From assembly GCA_046292345.1 (NCBI GenBank), contig JBKBRC010000011.1, positions 1-64,000 of the forward strand: DNA of 64,000 nt. Reading direction: 5' to 3'. Origin of the DNA: JBKBRC01 sp046292345 (GTDB lineage: Bacteria > Bacteroidota > Rhodothermia > Rhodothermales > Rubricoccaceae). The notes under the pieces were generated by a model. It made no database searches and was not told the origin of the DNA. It saw only the letters and a list, made by a program, of their open reading frames with translations. This document shows positions 31,615-39,843 of the stretch, in pieces. Made by a program: the position numbers and the translations under genes. Position 1 is the first letter of the stretch. Each line of letters begins with the position of its first letter.

Positions 31615-33495
31615 ATGCCTCAACTTCCCAACCGTCGTGAGCTGCTCGGCTGGCTCGGCTACGCCCGGCAGGCACTCGTGCTCGTGCGCCAGGCGGCCCC
31701 GGTCTGGTCGGTCGTCTGGGCGGCCCTGATCGTCGTCCAGGGACTGCTGCCGGTTGCGCTCGTCGCGCTCACGAAGTGGGTCGTGGACGCGGTCGCCGAC
31801 GCCATCGGGCAGGGGCTGAGCACCGAGACGGTCGTGCTCGTCGTCACGCCGGCGGCGCTCATGGGAGGGTTGCTGCTGCTCCAGCGCGTGATGGGCGGCC
31901 TGATGGAGTGGGTCGGGACGGCGCAGGCCGAGCTTGTCGACGACCACGTGCGCGGCCTGATCCATGAGAAGGCGGTCGCGGTAGACTTTGGCTTCTACGA
32001 GTCGTCCGAGTACCACGACCTGCTCGAGCAGGTGCGCACGCAGGGCAGCTCGCGTACGCTGCAACTGCTCCAGAACGTCGGCGGACTGGGGCAGGCCACG
32101 GTGACGTTCGTCTCTATTGCGGCCCTCCTGGCCTCGTACGCGTGGTGGATCCCGCTCGCGCTCGCCGCGAGCGCGTATCCGGCGTTTCTGATCGTGCTGC
32201 GCCACAACCGCATCTACCACCGCTGGTGGCAGGAGACGACGCCTCAGCGCCGCCTCGGGGCGTACTTCGACACGATGCTCACGCTCGACGGTGCGGCGGC
32301 CGAGGTACGGGTCAACCGGCTCGGCGAGGGCTTCCGCGCGCGCTACCGGGAGGTGCGGCGCGTCCTGCGCGAGGCGCGCCTGCGGCTGCTGCGCAATCAG
32401 ATCATCGCACGCACGGGCGCGGCTTTCCTCGGCCTGATCGTCACGGCGGCCGTCATGCTCTGGATCGTCGCGCGCGCCCTGCGCGGGCAGGCCACGATCG
32501 GCGACCTCGCGCTCTTCTACGGCGCCTTCAACCAGGGGCAGGCCGTCGTAGGCGGCATCTTGCAGAACGCCGGGCAGGTGTACGTCAACACGCTGTTTCT
32601 GGAGCACCTCTACCGCTTCCTCGGCTTGCGCAACACCGTCGTCGAGACCGAGGGCGGCGCCGCGTTCCCATCCGAGGTGCGCGAGGGCATCCGCTTCGAG
32701 AAGGTGCATTTCAGCTACCCCGGCGCGGAGCGTCCTGCCCTGCAAGGCCTCGACCTCGAGATCCCGGCCGGCAAGATGGTGGCCGTCGTCGGCGAGAACG
32801 GGGCGGGCAAGAGCACGTTTATCAAGCTGCTCTGCCGCTTCTACGACCCCGACGCAGGGCGCATCACGGTCGACGGCATCGATCTGCGCGAGATCCCGCA
32901 GGACGAGTTGCGCCGCCACATCTCGGTACTCTTCCAGTTCCCGATGAAGTACCAGATGACGGCCGCACAGAACATCCGTATGAGCGACGGCTTCGGCGGG
33001 CCGCCGGCCGAGGGCGACGAGGCGCGCATTAAGGCCGCCGCGGTCGCCGCCGGCGCCGACGGCTTCCTGGAGGCGCTCCCGGCCCGGTACGAGACGCTGC
33101 TCGGGCGCTGGTTCGAGAACGGCACCGAGCTCAGCGGCGGCCAGTGGCAGCGCGTGGCGCTCGCGCGCGCGTTCTTCCGTGAGGCCCCGATCGTGATCCT
33201 CGACGAGCCGACGAGCTACATGGACTCGTGGTCCGAGAACGACTGGCTCGCTCGCTTTCGGCGCATGGTCGAGGGGCGGATGTCACTCGTCATCACGCAC
33301 CGCTTCACGACGGCAATGCAGGCGGACATCATCTACGTGATGGACCAGGGCCGCGTCGTGGAGGCAGGCACGCATGCCGAGCTCGTGCGCCGCGGTGGGC
33401 ACTACGCCGCCTCGTGGCACGCACAGGTGCTCCAGGCCGAGAAGGCAGGGCAAGAGAACCGAGGTGCGACCCTGGCGTCTGCGCCGGCCGCGTGA
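31615..33495 (+). CDS. Lasso D: ABC exporter (TM-NBD half transporter)
   Basis: 626 residues: about six TM helices (within 25-310) fused to an ATPase domain (about 345-600). Walker A GENGAGKST at 393-401, signature LSGGQWQRV near 506 and Walker B VILDEPTS near 530 are intact, with the H-loop in VITHRFTT. Lasso clusters commonly encode such a homodimeric exporter, which also gives self-protection. It lacks a C39 peptidase domain, consistent with leader removal by B2. ATG at 31615 lies directly after the 19-bp array, and its stop overlaps the start of the next gene (TGATG). Confidence 0.93.
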   Translation: MPQLPNRRELLGWLGYARQALVLVRQAAPVWSVVWAALIVVQGLLPVALVALTKWVVDAVADAIGQGLSTETVVLVVTPAALMGGLLLLQRVMGGLMEWVGTAQAELVDDHVRGLIHEKAVAVDFGFYESSEYHDLLEQVRTQGSSRTLQLLQNVGGLGQATVTFVSIAALLASYAWWIPLALAASAYPAFLIVLRHNRIYHRWWQETTPQRRLGAYFDTMLTLDGAAAEVRVNRLGEGFRARYREVRRVLREARLRLLRNQIIARTGAAFLGLIVTAAVMLWIVARALRGQATIGDLALFYGAFNQGQAVVGGILQNAGQVYVNTLFLEHLYRFLGLRNTVVETEGGAAFPSEVREGIRFEKVHFSYPGAERPALQGLDLEIPAGKMVAVVGENGAGKSTFIKLLCRFYDPDAGRITVDGIDLREIPQDELRRHISVLFQFPMKYQMTAAQNIRMSDGFGGPPAEGDEARIKAAAVAAGADGFLEALPARYETLLGRWFENGTELSGGQWQRVALARAFFREAPIVILDEPTSYMDSWSENDWLARFRRMVEGRMSLVITHRFTTAMQADIIYVMDQGRVVEAGTHAELVRRGGHYAASWHAQVLQAEKAGQENRGATLASAPAA

Positions 33496-34604
33496 TGTCG
33501 TTCGGGTTACGCCTGACCGCTGCGGCCGCGTCGGCAGGGCTGCTGCTGGCGTTCGCCCTGGCCTACGCCGGGCGCTACGTTCATCCGCGCGAGGCGTGGG
33601 TCCTCCAACTCGCCGCGCTCGCGCTGCCTGTGCTGGCTCTCGGCCTCGTGCTGAGCACGTTCGTGTGGACGGTCGCGCTCGTGCAGCAGCCTGCCGGCCG
33701 TCTGGCGCAGAGCTTGCTCGCGCTGCACGTGGCCGCCTGGCTGGCCCTGCTCATACGCTACCCCCCTCAGGGAAAGGTCGCGTCTGCGCTCGCAGAAGCA
33801 CGCGAACCCGCAGACCTGGTCGTGCTCTCGGCCAACGTCGGCGAGCCGGTGGAGGGGGCCGACAGTGTTCTGCAGGAACTGCTGGAGCGCTACCGCCCGG
33901 ACGTGGTCGCGTTGCAGGAAACGACCGTCGTCGTCGTCGACACGCTCCGGGGCGCCTCCGGCGCGGCTATGACGATGCTCTTCGCGCCCGAATACGCGCT
34001 CGCCGCGGAGGACGGCTTCGCGCCCTCCGCATCCCCGGAGCATTTCCCACAGCCAGTTTTCGCGACGCTCCCGGCGCGCAGCGAGCCTCTGGTGAACTTC
34101 AACCTCGATGCCGACGAGTGGCGCGGCGGACGCTACCGCCGCGTCGAACTGTCGGTCAACGGCGTTCCGGTGGCGCTCTACAACGTACACCTGCGCTCGT
34201 TTGCGCCGCTGCGCCCCTGGCGAGGGGCGCGCCGTCCGTGGCTCCGTCTGGAGACGTGGCGCAACGCGCTCGCGGCGTACCGCGAAGACTTCACGGCCCG
34301 CGCCGACGAGGCCGAGCAGCTCGCATGGCGCATCGAAGCCGAGACGCTGCCCGTGCTGCTCGTGGGCGACCTGAACGCAACGGCCGACCAGTGGGTATAC
34401 CGTCGCCTTGCGCGAACGGGCACGGATGCGCTTGCCGGACAGGCAGGGCGAAGCGCTACCTTCCCGGCAGCCCGGCCGCTCGTCCGTATAGATCACGTCA
34501 TCGCTGGGCCAGGATGGAGCGTCATCGCGGCCCTCCGTGAGCGCCGCGGGCTTTCGGATCACCGCCCGCTCGTTGCTCAGCTCCGTCTCCTCTCTCTGCC
34601 ATGA
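33495..34604 (+). CDS. Membrane-anchored endonuclease/exonuclease/phosphatase-fold protein
   Basis: 369 residues. Three TM helices at the N-terminus (about 8-28, 38-58, 65-88) followed by an EEP domain, probably periplasmic. Catalytic positions are visible in order: Asn in LSANVGE, Glu in ALQET, His in YNVHLRS, Asp-x-Asn in VGDLNAT and His in LSDHRP, so a metal-dependent phosphoesterase is expected. Its coupling with the exporter and nucleotidyltransferase (overlaps of 1-4 bp) makes a role in processing a phosphorylated product or in immunity an attractive inference. A plain nuclease role is also possible. Confidence 0.85.
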   Translation: MSFGLRLTAAAASAGLLLAFALAYAGRYVHPREAWVLQLAALALPVLALGLVLSTFVWTVALVQQPAGRLAQSLLALHVAAWLALLIRYPPQGKVASALAEAREPADLVVLSANVGEPVEGADSVLQELLERYRPDVVALQETTVVVVDTLRGASGAAMTMLFAPEYALAAEDGFAPSASPEHFPQPVFATLPARSEPLVNFNLDADEWRGGRYRRVELSVNGVPVALYNVHLRSFAPLRPWRGARRPWLRLETWRNALAAYREDFTARADEAEQLAWRIEAETLPVLLVGDLNATADQWVYRRLARTGTDALAGQAGRSATFPAARPLVRIDHVIAGPGWSVIAALRERRGLSDHRPLVAQLRLLSLP

Positions 34605-35809
34605 GCGTTTCTGCGCCCAGTGCCCACCCGACGCCGCCCGACGCCGCCCGCGTTCAGGGCACCCGTGTGGACGTGCAGCCCGAGAGCGCCGCGGATGAGG
34701 CCCGGGGGACGGCGTTCGAAGTGCTCCAGCTCGCGTTCACCCACGCCTTCGGGGATGCCGAGCGGGCACGCCTCGATGCGCTCCTTGCCCGCGACGTGGA
34801 CTGGAGTGTGCTCCCTTCGGTGGCGACCTACCACGGTCTCGAGGCTCTGCTCTATACGCGCCTGGCGCTCCGCGCCGATCTGGCCAGTGACGCAGCTGCG
34901 CCGGCCGCCGCCGCCGCGCTGGACCGGCTGCGCAGCACGGCACACGCGCAGGCGGCCGGGACGCTGATGCTCCTGAGCGAGCTGGCGCACGTGGCCGCGC
35001 GCCTGGACGAGGCCGGCATTCCGTTCATCGTGCTCAAGGGGCCGGCGCTCGCCGAGGCCTACGGTGACACGGCCCGCCGGCCGTTCGTGGACAATGACCT
35101 CTGGGTCCGCCGTGAGGACTTCGACGCGGCTGAGCAGGCCATCAAGGCCATCGGCTACAGCCATGCCGTGCGTACCCCCACTCGGCGACGCACCTACTTG
35201 AACGTGCACGCGCAGTACACGTACTCCCGCTGGCGCGGGGCAGCCCTGTGCACGCTCGACCTCCACCGGGGCGTGGTGCCGTTCGGCTTCGCCTACCGCG
35301 TGCCGTTCTCAGACGTGCTCGCGCGTGCACGCACCATGAGCGTCTTTGGGCGTGCGGTGCGGGTACCCTCGCGCGAGGACCTGCTCGTGATCCTGGGATA
35401 CCAGGGTTTCAAGAGCTTCTGGGGACGCCTCAAGTACATCGTCGACTACGCGCAGGTGGCGCAGTCTGGCCTGGACTGGGCGCGCGCCGAGGCGATTGCG
35501 GCGGCGGCCGGTAGCCGCCGGGTGTTCTTGCTCGGCGCGCTTCTCGCCTCGGACTTGCTCGCGTGCACGGTGCCGCCGCACCTGCTCGCCGAGGCCCGGG
35601 CGGACGAGCGGATACGCAAGGTCGTGCGCGAGGTCGAGCGGCGCATCCACGCCTCCATCCGCGGCGAGCTCGTCAACCTCGGGCCGCGCGTGCGCCTGAG
35701 CATGGCCGTGCAGGACGACGCCGCAGGCGCGCTGCGCTACCTCGGCTACGCCGCCTTCCGCCGGCTCACCGAGCGCTTCATCGAGCGGACCGAAGGGCGG
35801 AGCCGCTAA
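34601..35809 (+). CDS. Nucleotidyltransferase-family protein of the lasso cluster (NTP_transf_5-like)
   Basis: 402 residues. The middle region has the pol-beta-type core of the NTP_transf_5 family: IPFIVLKGPALAEAYGDTARR and then VDNDLWVRREDF, where the usual DxDLLV acidic pair reads Asp-Asn-Asp-Leu-Trp. The C-terminal part is helical. Proteins of this family occur next to HprK-like kinases in lasso clusters; in the pseudomycoidin cluster the homologue modifies the phosphorylated peptide. ATG at 34601 overlaps the preceding stop (ATGA). It ends 90 bp before the convergent response-regulator gene. Confidence 0.85.
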   Translation: MSVSAPSAHPTPPDAARVQGTRVDVQPESAADEARGTAFEVLQLAFTHAFGDAERARLDALLARDVDWSVLPSVATYHGLEALLYTRLALRADLASDAAAPAAAAALDRLRSTAHAQAAGTLMLLSELAHVAARLDEAGIPFIVLKGPALAEAYGDTARRPFVDNDLWVRREDFDAAEQAIKAIGYSHAVRTPTRRRTYLNVHAQYTYSRWRGAALCTLDLHRGVVPFGFAYRVPFSDVLARARTMSVFGRAVRVPSREDLLVILGYQGFKSFWGRLKYIVDYAQVAQSGLDWARAEAIAAAAGSRRVFLLGALLASDLLACTVPPHLLAEARADERIRKVVREVERRIHASIRGELVNLGPRVRLSMAVQDDAAGALRYLGYAAFRRLTERFIERTEGRSR

Positions 35810-35898
35810 GCGCGGTTCTCGCCCCGGCTTTTTCGTCCCGGCGCAGACCCGCCCCTGGTCCGTCCCAGTGGCCCGTCCCGGGCCAGAGTTGCCCGCGG

Positions 35899-36711
35899 TC
35901 AGCGCGGCGCGCGGGGAAGCTTCCGCCCGCCGGGCCCGTGCAGAGCCTCGACGTAGCCAATGGCGAATTGCATGAGTTCGTTGACCGTCTCGAAGCCGAG
36001 CTTCTCTTTGGCGCGCCGGCGGTACGTCTCGACCGTCTTGCGGCTCAGGTTGAGCCGCTCCGCGATGTCGTCCACGAGGCGCCCCTCGCCGAGCAGCTGG
36101 AAGACGGCCATCTCGCGATCGGTCAGCTCGCCGAGACACGGGTCGTCATCGCCCTCGCGCGGCGAGCCGTTGGCGGCGCGCGCGAGCAGGCGGGAGGCCG
36201 CGCGGCGGTCGAGGTAGATCTCGCCGGCGGCCGCGGCGCGGATCGCCTCGGCGACGGCGCTCGTCGGCTCGCTCTTGACCACGTAGCCGCGCGCGCCGGC
36301 GCGCAGCGCGCGCTCGGCGTAGACGGCCGCCTCGTACATCGAGAACACGACCACCTCGAGGCGCTCATGCTCGGCGCGCAGGTTCTGCACCAGGTCGAGG
36401 CCGTGCGCGTCGCCGAGCGCGATGTCGACGACGGCCACGTCGGGGCGCTCGCGGCGGACGAGGGCGAAGGCCTCGGCGGCCGAGCCGGCCACGCCGCGCA
36501 GGTCCATGTCGGGCTGGTCGGCGACGGTGTCGGCGACGGCCTCCCGGATTGCAGGGTGGTCGTCGACAGCGATCACGCGGATCGGGCGGGCCGGCGCCCG
36601 GCGGGCCGCGACGGGCTCACCGCGGAGCCGGAAGATGGCTGGGGGGGAATAGGGAGAGCCCGGTGCAGCGCTTGCCGAAGTGCCATCCGGGGAGAGGGAG
36701 ACGGCGCACAT
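35899..36711 (-). CDS. NarL/LuxR-type response regulator (paralogue 1)
   Basis: 270 residues. An N-terminal extension of about 44 residues without recognisable motif, receiver domain with acidic pair Asp50-Asp51 and phospho-acceptor Asp96 in VVDIALGD, and a C-terminal LuxR helix-turn-helix (LTDREMAVFQLL ... LSRKTVETYRRRAKEKLGF). ATG at 36711 is chosen because a TATTTTTG box lies 45 nt upstream; a longer frame exists but overlaps the promoter-like region. Its receiver coding sequence is identical to that of the next regulator. It is probably phosphorylated by the adjacent sensor kinase, and may or may not control the neighbouring lasso cluster. Confidence 0.9.
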   Translation of the reverse strand: MCAVSLSPDGTSASAAPGSPYSPPAIFRLRGEPVAARRAPARPIRVIAVDDHPAIREAVADTVADQPDMDLRGVAGSAAEAFALVRRERPDVAVVDIALGDAHGLDLVQNLRAEHERLEVVVFSMYEAAVYAERALRAGARGYVVKSEPTSAVAEAIRAAAAGEIYLDRRAASRLLARAANGSPREGDDDPCLGELTDREMAVFQLLGEGRLVDDIAERLNLSRKTVETYRRRAKEKLGFETVNELMQFAIGYVEALHGPGGRKLPRAPR

Positions 36712-36756
36712 GGAGGCGGTGTCCGTGGAGGAGACGGTGGAAGCGGTTTCTTTTAG

Positions 36757-36764
36757 CAAAAATA
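36757..36764 (-). promoter_or_regulatory. -7 promoter box TATTTTTG
   Basis: Minus-strand TATTTTTG exactly fits the Bacteroidota consensus TAnnTTTG, 45 nt before the ATG of response regulator 1, in an AT-rich patch of the spacer. A -33 element is not obvious. Confidence 0.5.
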
Positions 36765-36927
36765 ACCGACTCGGCACATACCAGGCGCCATGCATAGCAC
36801 GCTGCGTGCGTCGTCTCTGGCGCATGCACCGATGCGTCAACGGCCCACGCGGGAATGCGTTCTCGGTACGATGCCCGCGTGCGACGGAACGAGACCGTCC
36901 CATCTCGGCGCGCTGATGTGCGCCGGC

Positions 36928-36965
36928 CCAGTCTTTGCCGTGAGAGCCAGTCTTTGCCGTGAGAG
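36928..36965. repeat. 19-bp tandem duplication between the two regulators
   Basis: CCAGTCTTTGCCGTGAGAG at 36928-36946 and 36947-36965, perfect, 18 bp downstream of the stop codon of regulator 2 (36984, minus strand). Confidence 0.92.
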
Positions 36966-36983
36966 GCGTTACAGGAAGGACGA

Positions 36984-37715
36984 TCACGAAGACGGGCCGA
37001 CGCCCTCGTTCTGCGCGTACGTCCAGCGGATGGCGAACTGAAGCAGTTCGGTCACAGAGTCGAAGCCGAGCTTCTCTTTGGCGCGCCGGCGGTACGTCTC
37101 GACCGTCTTGCGGCTCAGGTTGAGCCGCTCCGCGATGTCCTCGGGCGGGCGCCCCTGCCCGAGCAGCTGGAAGACGGCCATCTCGCGATCGGTCAGCTCG
37201 TCGAGACCGCGATCCGGGGCGGGGTTGCGGTTGTCGCGGCGCGGCGCGGCCGAGGTCGCGCGCGCGAGCAGGCGGGAGGCCGCGCGGCGGTCGAGGTAGA
37301 TCTCGCCGGCGGCCGCGGCGCGGATCGCCTCGGCGACGGCGCTCGTCGGCTCGCTCTTGACCACGTAGCCGCGCGCGCCGGCGCGCAGCGCGCGCTCGGC
37401 GTAGACGGCCGCCTCGTACATCGAGAACACGACCACCTCGAGGCGCTCATGCTCGGCGCGCAGGTTCTGCACCAGGTCGAGGCCGTGCGCGTCGCCGAGC
37501 GCGATGTCGACGACGGCCACGTCGGGGCGCTCGCGGCGGACGAGGGCGAAGGCCTCGGCGGCCGAGCCGGCCACGCCGCGCAGGTCCATGTCGGGCTGGT
37601 CGGCGACGGTGTCGGCGACGGCCTCCCGGATTGCAGGGTGGTCGTCGATCACGACGACGCGGAGCACACGGCGGGGACGGACGGTGGCGTGGGCCTGCGC
37701 GACGGGGGTGGCCAT
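36984..37715 (-). CDS. NarL/LuxR-type response regulator (paralogue 2)
   Basis: 243 residues. Receiver domain (Asp24-Asp25, phospho-acceptor Asp70) and LuxR-type DNA-binding domain. From the DDHPAIREA motif to the RRAASRLLAR motif the DNA is identical to paralogue 1, and the helix-turn-helix coding region is nearly so. The N-terminus, the linker (PRRDNRNPAPDRGLDE) and the C-terminal tail differ. ATG at 37715 lies 74 bp after the sensor-kinase gene, so kinase and regulator are probably cotranscribed. The differing linker and tail may give different DNA or partner specificity. Confidence 0.92.
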   Translation of the reverse strand: MATPVAQAHATVRPRRVLRVVVIDDHPAIREAVADTVADQPDMDLRGVAGSAAEAFALVRRERPDVAVVDIALGDAHGLDLVQNLRAEHERLEVVVFSMYEAAVYAERALRAGARGYVVKSEPTSAVAEAIRAAAAGEIYLDRRAASRLLARATSAAPRRDNRNPAPDRGLDELTDREMAVFQLLGQGRPPEDIAERLNLSRKTVETYRRRAKEKLGFDSVTELLQFAIRWTYAQNEGVGPSS

Positions 37716-37789
37716 AACATGGGAGCAGGTAGCGAGAACTGGGACGGTATCGGTAGTCAGAGGTGAGGAAAAAAGCGTGCCAGCATGAA

Positions 37790-39763
37790 TCATGCGGACG
37801 CGCGTGCGGCCACGCCGTCGCGGCGCTCGGGCGTCGGTGTGACGGGGGAGGGCACGGTCACGCGCACCGTCGTGCCCGCGCCGGGCTGCGTCTCGATCGC
37901 GAAGCCGGCCCGGATGCTGCTGGCGCGGCGCTGCATGCTGTAAAGCCCTATCGAGCGCTCCGCGTCCTCCATGCGGAAGCCCTGTCCGTTGTCCTCAATC
38001 TCGAGCGTGAGCGTGTCGCCGTCGTGGTTGAGGTTGATCCAGATGCGCTGCGCGTTGGCGTGTCGGAGCGCGTTCGTGGCCGCCTCCTGGGCGATGCGGT
38101 AGAGCTGGAGGCTCACCTCGCCCTCGCGAATGTCCATGCGGCCATCGGTGGAGAAGGTGCAGCGTACGTCGGACAGCGCGTCTAGCTGAGCGGCCAGTTC
38201 GGCGAGGGCGACCGCGAGGCCGTCCTGGTAGAGCTGGGGCGGGGCGAGCCCCCGGCAGATGGCGCGCACGCGTTCGAGCGCCTCGCCGGCGTAGGCGGTG
38301 ATCCGGGCGGCGGTGCTGCGCCCGGGGGCGCCCTCGGCGAAGTGGCGCTGCACGAGGTTCTCGCTCAGCATGCGCACGCCCGTCAGGAGCTGCCCGACGC
38401 TGTCGTGCAGGTCGCGCCCGATGCGCTCCTGCTGCTCCTCGAGCGCCGCCACCATGCGCCGCTCCATCTCGACGCGCGCCGTGACGTCGGTGCAGCTGCC
38501 CCACACGCCAATCAGCGAGCCGCGGTCGAACCGCCCGGCGGCGTTCACCGCGAAGTGGCGTAGCGCGCCGCCGAGGCGCACCGCGACCTCCTCGTTGTGC
38601 AGGCGGAAGCCGGCGCGTGCGAAGCGCACGAGCACGTCGCGCGTGAGCCACCACGTGAGGTCGGCGATCGGGGTGCCGCAGAGGGCCTGCGGCGACGCCG
38701 CGCCGAGCAGCCGCGCCGTGGCCTCGTTGCAGTCGGCCAGGCGGCCGTGCGCGAGGATGTGGTCGGCCTGCATGCTCGGCCGCGCGAGGCGCACGATGGG
38801 CAGGTCGAGCGCGACGAGCCACACGCCCTCCGAGATCGTCTCAAAGAAGGCGCGGTAGCGCTCCTCGTCGCGGCGCGACTCGGTCACGTCGCGCAGCATC
38901 GTCTGCACGGCCGCCACGCCGTGGAACGGCGCGGAGGCGGAGACGGCGAGTACGGTCCGCTCCTCGCCGGAGAGGCGCAGCACCTCGTGCTCGTGCGGCA
39001 GCGCCGAGCGCCCGGCGCCGCGCAGCGCCGCGGCCACGTGCGCCTCGCGCTGCCGCTCGACCTCGTCGATCTGCTCGGCTGGCAGAAAGTCCGAGAAGTG
39101 GCGCTCGGTGAGGTCGAGCGAGGGCGGTGCGCCGAGGAGGTGGCGGCAAGCGTCGTTGGCGTAGAGGATGCGGTCGCGGTAGGTGACGACGACCGCCTCC
39201 GGGAGCTGGTCCACGAGTTGCCGCCACCGGTCTTCGGACTGCACGAGCGCCTCTTCGGCTGCGCGGCGCGAGAGGTGCCCGGCCAGAAGGTCACCGAAGA
39301 GCGCAAGCCGTCGGCCGTGCTCGGAGGCGGGGTCGGCCCTGGCTGCGAGGCCCTCGAGCCCGAGGTAGCCGATGAAGAGGCCGTCCTCGGCATGCAGGGG
39401 CAGGGCGAGGGCAGCGCTCGCCGGGCTGCCCTCAGAGCACAGCGTCAGAGGCATACCGGGGGGCTGTGTGCGGAGCTGTTCGAGCAGGGCCACCGTCGTG
39501 GCGCGCTGCCGCTCGAGCCACCCGGCCTCGTCGCCGGCGGCCTGCCAGACGAGGACCTGCCCCACGAGCGCGTCCGGCACGGGCCGCGCGGCCGGCACGC
39601 CCGTGCGCGGATCCGGGCGCGGAAGCGCGTCTGCTGGCGCGATGACCAGACAGGCACACTGCGCCTGCAGCGCCTCGCCGATGAGCCGGAGCGCGCGTGG
39701 CAGATCGGCCCGGGCCGACGAGGCCAGCATCCGCGAAACCTCGACGATGGTGTGCTCGATCAC
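37790..39763 (-). CDS. Sensor histidine kinase (GAF-PAS-PAS-HisKA_3-HATPase_c)
   Basis: About 657 residues, no TM helix, so a cytoplasmic sensor. An N-terminal GAF-like domain (about 20-190), two PAS domains (from RWRQLVDQLPEAVVVTYRD and RYRAFFETISEGVW), a NarX-type dimerisation domain with phosphorylated His453 in RDLHDSVGQ, and an ATPase domain (ATNALRHANAQ, DNGQGF, GLYSMQRRASSIRAGF). The frame is open over 1,195 codons, but the part above 39844 is the shadow of the UPF0210 gene. GTG at 39763 is my choice; ATG at 39730 is possible. Partner of the two downstream regulators. Confidence 0.88.
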   Translation of the reverse strand: MIEHTIVEVSRMLASSARADLPRALRLIGEALQAQCACLVIAPADALPRPDPRTGVPAARPVPDALVGQVLVWQAAGDEAGWLERQRATTVALLEQLRTQPPGMPLTLCSEGSPASAALALPLHAEDGLFIGYLGLEGLAARADPASEHGRRLALFGDLLAGHLSRRAAEEALVQSEDRWRQLVDQLPEAVVVTYRDRILYANDACRHLLGAPPSLDLTERHFSDFLPAEQIDEVERQREAHVAAALRGAGRSALPHEHEVLRLSGEERTVLAVSASAPFHGVAAVQTMLRDVTESRRDEERYRAFFETISEGVWLVALDLPIVRLARPSMQADHILAHGRLADCNEATARLLGAASPQALCGTPIADLTWWLTRDVLVRFARAGFRLHNEEVAVRLGGALRHFAVNAAGRFDRGSLIGVWGSCTDVTARVEMERRMVAALEEQQERIGRDLHDSVGQLLTGVRMLSENLVQRHFAEGAPGRSTAARITAYAGEALERVRAICRGLAPPQLYQDGLAVALAELAAQLDALSDVRCTFSTDGRMDIREGEVSLQLYRIAQEAATNALRHANAQRIWINLNHDGDTLTLEIEDNGQGFRMEDAERSIGLYSMQRRASSIRAGFAIETQPGAGTTVRVTVPSPVTPTPERRDGVAARASA

Positions 39764-39843
39764 GAACGCCTTGGGCAAAAGGATGCGGCGCAAGAATACG
39801 GCGGCGCCTGCGCAGCGCCACGCGGGGAGGGCGCGCAGCCGCG

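Larger units (their letters stand above)
25066..35809 (+). other. Lasso-peptide biosynthetic gene cluster
   Basis: Twelve consecutive plus-strand genes: B1 (RRE), B2 (protease), C (lactam synthetase), precursors A1-A5, HPr-kinase-like kinase, ABC exporter, EEP-fold membrane protein and nucleotidyltransferase. B1/B2/C overlap, and exporter/EEP/nucleotidyltransferase overlap by 3-4 bp, so each block is translationally coupled. The combination RRE + transglutaminase-like B2 + asparagine-synthase-like C is diagnostic of lasso peptides. The order, with biosynthetic genes before five precursors, differs from the common A-C-B order. Confidence 0.93.
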
